Positions 15,278-19,344 of a stretch of 19,344 bases of DNA are shown here, in pieces. The position numbers and the translations under genes are program-made. A model generated the notes under the pieces. It was given only the letters and a program-made list of their open reading frames with translations. It was not told the origin of the DNA and ran no database searches. The stretch's first letter is position 1; every line of letters starts with the position of its first letter. Where the stretch lies: positions 1 through 19,344 of the forward strand of contig JAAZBY010000183.1 in NCBI GenBank assembly GCA_012513595.1, read 5' to 3'. This stretch comes from Chloroflexota bacterium. Its GTDB lineage: Bacteria > Chloroflexota > Anaerolineae > UBA1429.

Positions 15278-15307
15278 TTGACTCGTTCGCCGCTGCCGGG
15301 GCATACT
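15278..15307 (+). promoter_or_regulatory. Candidate promoter of the restriction-modification operon
   Basis: TTGACT (15278-15283, five of six) and CATACT (15302-15307, four of six) are 18 nt apart. Transcription would start near 15314, leaving a leader of about 137 nt before the methyltransferase. I found no C-box-like paired repeats and no controller gene. Confidence 0.45.
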
Positions 15308-15450
15308 GGCCCTAGCCAGCGCGTCCCGTATGGCGGGCAGGAGCAGGGCTCGCGGCTGGCAGAACGCGCGGGAGCCCCGACTGCCGTCGTAACCCGCCGC
15401 CGGGGCACCCGCCACAAGACACTGCGAGTGGTTTGAAGCACAGGTGGATC

Positions 15451-16431
15451 ATGAGTCACGCACAGTCGTTGTTCAAGAGCGACTACCGCATCGTTGATGC
15501 GTTCGACGCATCCGAGTCGGTCGTCGTCTACCCGGGAGACTGCCTGGAGCTGCTGCGCAGCATCCCTGACGAGTCGATGCAGCTGGTGGTCACCTCACCG
15601 CCGTACAACATCGGCAAGGAGTACGAAGAGAGGCTCGACCTCAAGGTGTACCTGGAGCAGCAGGCTCAGATCATCCGCGAGTGTGTACGCGTGCTGTCTC
15701 AGAAAGGCAGCATCTGCTGGCAGGTGGGCAACTTTGTCGACAAGGGCACGATCATTCCGCTGGACGCCGTCCTATACCCGATCTTTGCCGGCCTCGGACT
15801 GGGCATGCGCAACCGCATCGTCTGGCACTTTGGGCACGGCCTGCACTGCAGCCGGCGGTTCTCTGGCCGCTACGAGACCATCGTTTGGTTCACCAAGTCA
15901 GATGACTATGTGTTCAACCTTGATGCCGTGCGTGTTCCGCAAAAGTACCCGGGCAAGAAACACTTCAAGGGACCCAAAGCAGGGCAATACTCTGGAAACC
16001 CGTTGGGCAAGAACCCTGGTGACGTCTGGTCGATCCCCAATGTCAAGAGCAACCACGTGGAGAAGACCGAGCATCCCTGCCAGTACCCGGTTGAGCTGAT
16101 CGAACGCCTGGTTCTCTCGATGACCAACGAGGGAGACTGGGTCCTAGACCCCTTCCTTGGAACGGGGACCTCGATCATCGCCGCCATCCGGCACGGCCGC
16201 CGGGGGGCGGGAGCGGAGACTGTTGACAAGTATGTCGCGTTGGCTCGCCAGCGGATCGGGCAGGCCATCGCCGGAACCTTGCGCACTCGCCCCATGGGCA
16301 AACCGATCTACGATCCCACGCAAGCAGGAAACAGGCTGATAACGTCACCATGGCAGACGGACATGCAGCAGGCCGTTCTGCTGGAGAATTCGGAAGAGTA
16401 CGACAAGAAAGAGGTGGATGAGGGTATCTGA
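15451..16431 (+). CDS. Type II DNA methyltransferase (beta class, probable N4-cytosine), predicted RGATCY
   Basis: Protective methyltransferase of a restriction-modification pair. The 326 residues carry catalytic motif IV TSPPYN (48-53) near the N-terminus and the SAM-binding motif I DPFLGTGT (233-240) near the C-terminus. This is the beta order of PF01555. The HPCQYP element (208-213) lies before motif I. SPPY rather than DPPY is most common in N4-cytosine enzymes, and the BglII methyltransferase is remembered as one, so m4C in RGATCY is the best guess. ATG 15451 follows AGGTGG closely; a TTG at 15433 in frame is less likely. Its 3' end overlaps the nuclease gene by 14 nt, so methylase is translated first. 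Base composition is visibly lower in GC than its neighbours, which suggests acquisition. Confidence 0.9.
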   Translation: MSHAQSLFKSDYRIVDAFDASESVVVYPGDCLELLRSIPDESMQLVVTSPPYNIGKEYEERLDLKVYLEQQAQIIRECVRVLSQKGSICWQVGNFVDKGTIIPLDAVLYPIFAGLGLGMRNRIVWHFGHGLHCSRRFSGRYETIVWFTKSDDYVFNLDAVRVPQKYPGKKHFKGPKAGQYSGNPLGKNPGDVWSIPNVKSNHVEKTEHPCQYPVELIERLVLSMTNEGDWVLDPFLGTGTSIIAAIRHGRRGAGAETVDKYVALARQRIGQAIAGTLRTRPMGKPIYDPTQAGNRLITSPWQTDMQQAVLLENSEEYDKKEVDEGI

Positions 16432-17029
16432 GACCTACTCTCACTTGAACGGCCTCGAGTATCTCCTCGTCCACAAACCTGGTCTGTGGGAGGACGTGCG
16501 GTCCGTGATCGGCGCCGTTGACGCCGAGACCTGCAAGACCAAGGTCTCCAGGGAAAAGCGGACCAAGGGTGAGCTCTTTTACAGCCCGATCGACATGAAT
16601 GCCGCCTTCCGTACCCTACTGAGGGCCAGGGGCTGGAGCGAGAGCCGCGTGAGCTACTGGGTCACGCGGAGTGAGAGACTGATCCGCCACACCCTCACGA
16701 TGCCAGCCGAGGAGCAGAAGCGCGAGATCGAGGCCGCTGGCGAGGCGCCGATCTTTAGCTACAACCAGACTGACTTTGTGAAGGAGCGTGTGGCGGTCGA
16801 GGTGCAGTTCGGCAAGTACGCCTTCGTGGCCTATGACCTGTTTGTGAAACACCTCGCCTTCTACGTCGGTGATCGCGTTGATGTGGGCATTGAAATACTG
16901 CCAATGAAGGCCCTGCAGAGCCAGATGAGCTCGGGGGTGGCCTACTATGAGGGCGAGTTCTACAACGTGGTTCGGCAGGGCCGTGGGGTGCCGGCAGTGC
17001 CCCTGGTGCTTGTGGGCATAGAGGCCTGA
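16418..17029 (+). CDS. Type II restriction endonuclease, BstYI/BglII family (predicted R^GATCY)
   Basis: A 203-residue endonuclease. The whole chain reads like BstYI from memory: YSHLNGLEYLLVHKP near the start, DAETCKTK, SYNQTDFVK, VEVQFGKYAFVAYDLFVKH, VGIEILPMK and the ending RQGRGVPAVPLVL. The length equals BstYI as I recall it. The BglII-family active site is intact: Asp119, Glu128 and Gln130 with the D-x8-E-x-Q spacing of BglII (Asp84/Glu93/Gln95). Such enzymes act as dimers on the GATC core; BstYI cuts R^GATCY while BglII needs AGATCT. ATG 16418 sits inside the end of the methyltransferase gene with GAGGTGG directly before it. The overall BstYI likeness favours RGATCY specificity, but this is a prediction without alignment. 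Confidence 0.92.
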   Translation: MRVSETYSHLNGLEYLLVHKPGLWEDVRSVIGAVDAETCKTKVSREKRTKGELFYSPIDMNAAFRTLLRARGWSESRVSYWVTRSERLIRHTLTMPAEEQKREIEAAGEAPIFSYNQTDFVKERVAVEVQFGKYAFVAYDLFVKHLAFYVGDRVDVGIEILPMKALQSQMSSGVAYYEGEFYNVVRQGRGVPAVPLVLVGIEA

Positions 17030-17144
17030 ATCGGCCGAAGCCTTTCCACCCGTCTGGGCATCCGCACGCCGTGGCGTAACCACTTGGGCGGCTCCGCGCA
17101 TTCGGCTGCTGATCTCCTCAGCGTTTCGCCCTAGCCTGCCCCTG

Positions 17145-17153
17145 TGCTAGAAT
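17145..17153 (+). promoter_or_regulatory. Extended -10 promoter of the amidohydrolase gene
   Basis: TGCTAGAAT combines TGn with TAGAAT (five of six). The -35 region (around 17124-17130) is poor, as expected for an extended -10. Transcription would start about 25 nt before the GTG start. The sequence from the -10 onward (AATGGCCCCCG) is the same as behind the TATAAT at 3915. Confidence 0.5.
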
Positions 17154-17186
17154 GGCCCCCGCTCACTTGCCTGAGGAGGCCCCCCC

Positions 17187-18542
17187 GTGCCCACGCTGCT
17201 GGTTCGCCATGCGCAGGTTCTCGTCACCATGGACGGCGCGCGCCGTGAGATCGCCGATGGCGCCCTGCTGGCGCGGGACGGCGCCATCGTCGCCGTAGGC
17301 CCCACCGACGCCCTCCCCGCGACGGCAGACCGCGTCATCGACGCGACGGGCATGGTCATCCTGCCGGGCCTGGTCAACACGCACCACCACTTTTTCCAAT
17401 CGCTGACGCGCGCCCTCCCCGCCGCGCAGGACGCCGGCCTCTTTACCTGGCTGCGCACCCACTACCCGCTCTGGGCGCGGCTTGACGCGGAGGCCATCGG
17501 CGCCTCGGCGCGGCTGGTACTGGCCGAGCTGGTCCTCTCCGGCTGCACCACCGCCTGCGACCACCTCTACCTCTTCCCCAACGGAGCCACGCTCGACGAC
17601 GAGATCGCCGCGGCGCGTGAGCTGGGCGTGCGCCTGCACGCCTGCCGGGGGAGCATGTCGCTGGGCAAGTCCAAAGGGGGGCTGCCGCCCGATAGCATCG
17701 TCGAGGGCGAGGAGGCCGTCCTGCGGGATTGCCAGCGCGTCTATGAGGCGTTCCATGAGCCGCAGCGTTACGGCATGGTGCGCATCGTCATCGCCCCCTG
17801 CGCGCCGTTCAACGTCACTGAGGGCCTGATGCGCCGCTCGGCCGAGTTCGCCCGCCAGCGCGGGCTGACGCTGCACACCCACGTCGCCGAGACCCGCGAT
17901 GAGGAGGCCTACTGCCTGCGGCGCACGGGGATGCGCCCGGTGGCCTACATGCACTCCCTGGGCTGGACGGGCCCCGACGTCTGGTGGGCCCACGTGGTGT
18001 GGACGAACCCCGAAGAGATCGCCCTGCTGGCCGAGACGGGCACCGGCGTGGCGCACTGCCCGTCAAGCAACATGCGCCTCGGCTCGGGCGTGGCGCCGGT
18101 GCGCGCTTACCTGGGGGCCGGCGTGCGCGTGGGGCTGGCGGTGGACGGCTCGGCCTCCAACGACTCGTCGCATATGTTCGCCGAGGCGCGGCAGGCGCTG
18201 CTCCTCCAGCGGGTACAGGGGGGCGTCGCGGCGCTGAACGCCCGCCAGGCGCTGGAGATGGCCACCCTGGGCGGCGCCGCCGTCCTCGGGCGTGACGATA
18301 TCGGCGCCCTGGCCCCCGGCATGGCCGCCGACCTGATCGGCGTGCGCACCGATCGCCTGTGGGCGGCCGGGGCCGGGGCCGACCCGGTGGCGGCGCTCCT
18401 CTTCTGCCGCCCGCCGGAGGTGGACCTCTCGGTGATCGCTGGGCGCGTGGTGGTCGAGGAGGGCGCCCTGTGCACCGCCGACGTGGGCGAGCTGGTGGCC
18501 CGGCACAACGCCATCAGCCGGCGGCTCACCGGGGCCGCGTGA
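17187..18542 (+). CDS. Amidohydrolase, 8-oxoguanine deaminase-like
   Basis: Metal-dependent cytosolic deaminase of the AtzB/TrzN/8-oxoguanine deaminase branch, probably converting 8-oxoguanine to urate and ammonia. The 451-residue length is normal. Metal and catalytic residues are in place: the HxH pair in LVNTHHHFF (His66, His68), HTHVAE (His232, Glu235), His269 in WWAHVVW, and Asp320 in LAVDGSASND. The segments SLTRALPAAQDAGLFTWLRTHYPLWARL and CDHLYLFPN are those I associate with 8-oxoguanine deaminases rather than with other amidohydrolases. Other substrates such as isoguanine or triazines remain possible. Start GTG 17187 follows GAGGAGG at 7 nt. The stop overlaps the next gene's start (GTGA). 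A purine repair-type deaminase coupled to a glycosyltransferase is an odd partnership. Confidence 0.88.
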   Translation: MPTLLVRHAQVLVTMDGARREIADGALLARDGAIVAVGPTDALPATADRVIDATGMVILPGLVNTHHHFFQSLTRALPAAQDAGLFTWLRTHYPLWARLDAEAIGASARLVLAELVLSGCTTACDHLYLFPNGATLDDEIAAARELGVRLHACRGSMSLGKSKGGLPPDSIVEGEEAVLRDCQRVYEAFHEPQRYGMVRIVIAPCAPFNVTEGLMRRSAEFARQRGLTLHTHVAETRDEEAYCLRRTGMRPVAYMHSLGWTGPDVWWAHVVWTNPEEIALLAETGTGVAHCPSSNMRLGSGVAPVRAYLGAGVRVGLAVDGSASNDSSHMFAEARQALLLQRVQGGVAALNARQALEMATLGGAAVLGRDDIGALAPGMAADLIGVRTDRLWAAGAGADPVAALLFCRPPEVDLSVIAGRVVVEEGALCTADVGELVARHNAISRRLTGAA

Positions 18543-19344
18543 CGGCCCCCGGCAGCCCCTCCGCCGCCCCCGTCGGCCGCCGTGAGCGGCTGGCGCTGGC
18601 TGTTATTCTCCTCGTGGCCGGCGTGCTGCGGCTGGGCTGGCCGGGCCTCTCCCAGTTCCGGCTGGACGAGGCGCACATCGCGGCTTTGGCGCTGGGGATC
18701 GCCGGCGGGCAAGAGTTCCCCCTCTGGGGGACGCAGTCGTCGGTGGGCGTCTACCTGCCGCCCCTGGCCGATTATGTCTATGCGCTCCCCTTGGCCATCT
18801 GGAAGAGCCCGCTCTCGGCCGTGCTCCTGACGGGCGCGCTGAACGTGGCCGGCGTCGCCATCGCCTGGTGGACGGCGCGGCGCTGGTGGGGGCGGGCGGC
18901 GGGGCTGCTGGCCGCCGGGCTCCTGGCCGCCAACCCCTGGGCGGTGGCCTATTCCCGGCAGGTCTGGCAGCCGGACCTGATGCCGCCGCTGGCGATGGCC
19001 TGGTTGGCCACCGGGCTGGCCGGCTTCCTCGAGGGCCGGCGCGGGGCGGTGCCGGCGCACCTGGCCCTCCTGGCCACGGCGGCCAACACCCACTTTACCG
19101 GCGCGCTGCTCCTGCCGGTGACGCTGTTCCTGGCCGTGGTGGGGTGGCGGCGCCTGCGCCCGGGGGAGGTGGCCGGCGGGCTGGCGCTGGGCGGGCTCCT
19201 CTCGGCGCCCTACCTGGTCTACCTGTGGCGGGACCGCGCCGAGATCGCCCGGATCGTCGGCTCGGCCACGGCCGAGGGGGCCGGTTCCGGCGGCGGCGTG
19301 TGGGGCTACTGGCGGATGATGCTGACCGGGGACGGCGCGCACGC
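18539..19344 (+). CDS. GT-C membrane glycosyltransferase, N-terminal part (cut by window end)
   Basis: The first 268 residues of a polytopic membrane protein whose frame is open to the end of the window. After a short hydrophilic start and helix 1 (LALAVILLVAGVLRLGW) comes the first outer loop with FRLDEAHIAALALGI, where the DE pair is the expected catalytic acid of GT39/GT83-type enzymes. The loop GTQSSVGVYLPPLADYVYALP, more membrane helices, and SRQVWQPDLMPPLAMAW follow. These features fit sugar transfer from a polyprenyl-phosphate donor on the outer face of the membrane. GTG 18539 overlaps the amidohydrolase stop as GTGA, with no separate promoter, so it depends on that message. It is a different subtype from the GT-C protein at 11952-13592. 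The missing C-terminus prevents a finer call. Confidence 0.85.
   Translation, partial: MTAPGSPSAAPVGRRERLALAVILLVAGVLRLGWPGLSQFRLDEAHIAALALGIAGGQEFPLWGTQSSVGVYLPPLADYVYALPLAIWKSPLSAVLLTGALNVAGVAIAWWTARRWWGRAAGLLAAGLLAANPWAVAYSRQVWQPDLMPPLAMAWLATGLAGFLEGRRGAVPAHLALLATAANTHFTGALLLPVTLFLAVVGWRRLRPGEVAGGLALGGLLSAPYLVYLWRDRAEIARIVGSATAEGAGSGGGVWGYWRMMLTGDGAH

Noticed and set aside
15433..17029. Possibility of a larger defence island or a transposon carrying the restriction genes
   Set aside because: No integrase, transposase, terminal repeats, tRNA or further defence genes flank the pair; both sides are ordinary metabolic or glycan genes.
1..19344. CRISPR arrays, tRNA, rRNA, prophage
   Set aside because: I saw no spaced direct-repeat arrays, cloverleaf sequences, rRNA segments or phage structural genes. 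A covariance-model scan could still find a small RNA that I missed.

Overview
This window looks like a piece of a high-GC bacterial chromosome, most likely from the Chloroflexota (Anaerolineae-like). The reasons are the very GC-rich coding sequence, GTG/TTG starts behind strong GGAGG ribosome binding sites, the lipoprotein with an Ala/Pro/Glu-rich linker, the many glycosyltransferases, and the 9-bp-periodic ACAGGATTT-type intergenic repeats. This is a judgement from gene style and family memory. No database search was run and there is no rRNA in the window to prove it. I count 12 complete protein genes, one gene cut by the right edge, and no tRNA, rRNA, CRISPR array, integrase or transposase.

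Layout. (1) 4-3328, minus strand: a ChvE/XylF-type sugar importer operon (binding lipoprotein, single-domain ATPase, XylH-like permease). It is driven by a near-consensus promoter about 320 nt upstream of the start codon. The leader carries GC-rich hairpins and an attenuator-like stem followed by T6, and two more hairpins separate the binding protein from the ATPase. (2) 3915-5515, plus: a small two-helix membrane protein with a repetitive Asp/Arg/Gly tail, followed by an MFS transporter. (3) 5644-6429, plus: a secreted protein of unknown function, then a nested inverted-repeat element. (4) 6764-11085, plus: a fused fucokinase/GDP-fucose pyrophosphorylase, translationally coupled to a GT-B glycosyltransferase. 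(5) 11082-15132, minus: scpA (chromosome condensation), a GT-C membrane glycosyltransferase, and a methyltransferase-GT2 fusion protein. The scpA frame has no usual start codon; an AUC behind a GGAGG is the best candidate. (6) 15451-17029, plus: a type II restriction-modification pair. The nuclease looks like BstYI (predicted site RGATCY) and the DNA is visibly less GC-rich than its surroundings. (7) 17187-19344, plus: an 8-oxoguanine-deaminase-like amidohydrolase, coupled by a 4-nt overlap to a second GT-C glycosyltransferase that runs off the window.

How it fits together: most of the window serves sugar handling, from uptake through nucleotide-sugar activation to glycan transfer on lipid carriers or at the membrane. 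scpA is a housekeeping gene set among these, and the restriction-modification pair looks acquired. I do not see a clearly new multi-gene system. The points most worth checking are the AUC start of scpA, the BstYI-like system whose own genes lack RGATCY, the sugar-operon leader, and the nested repeat family.
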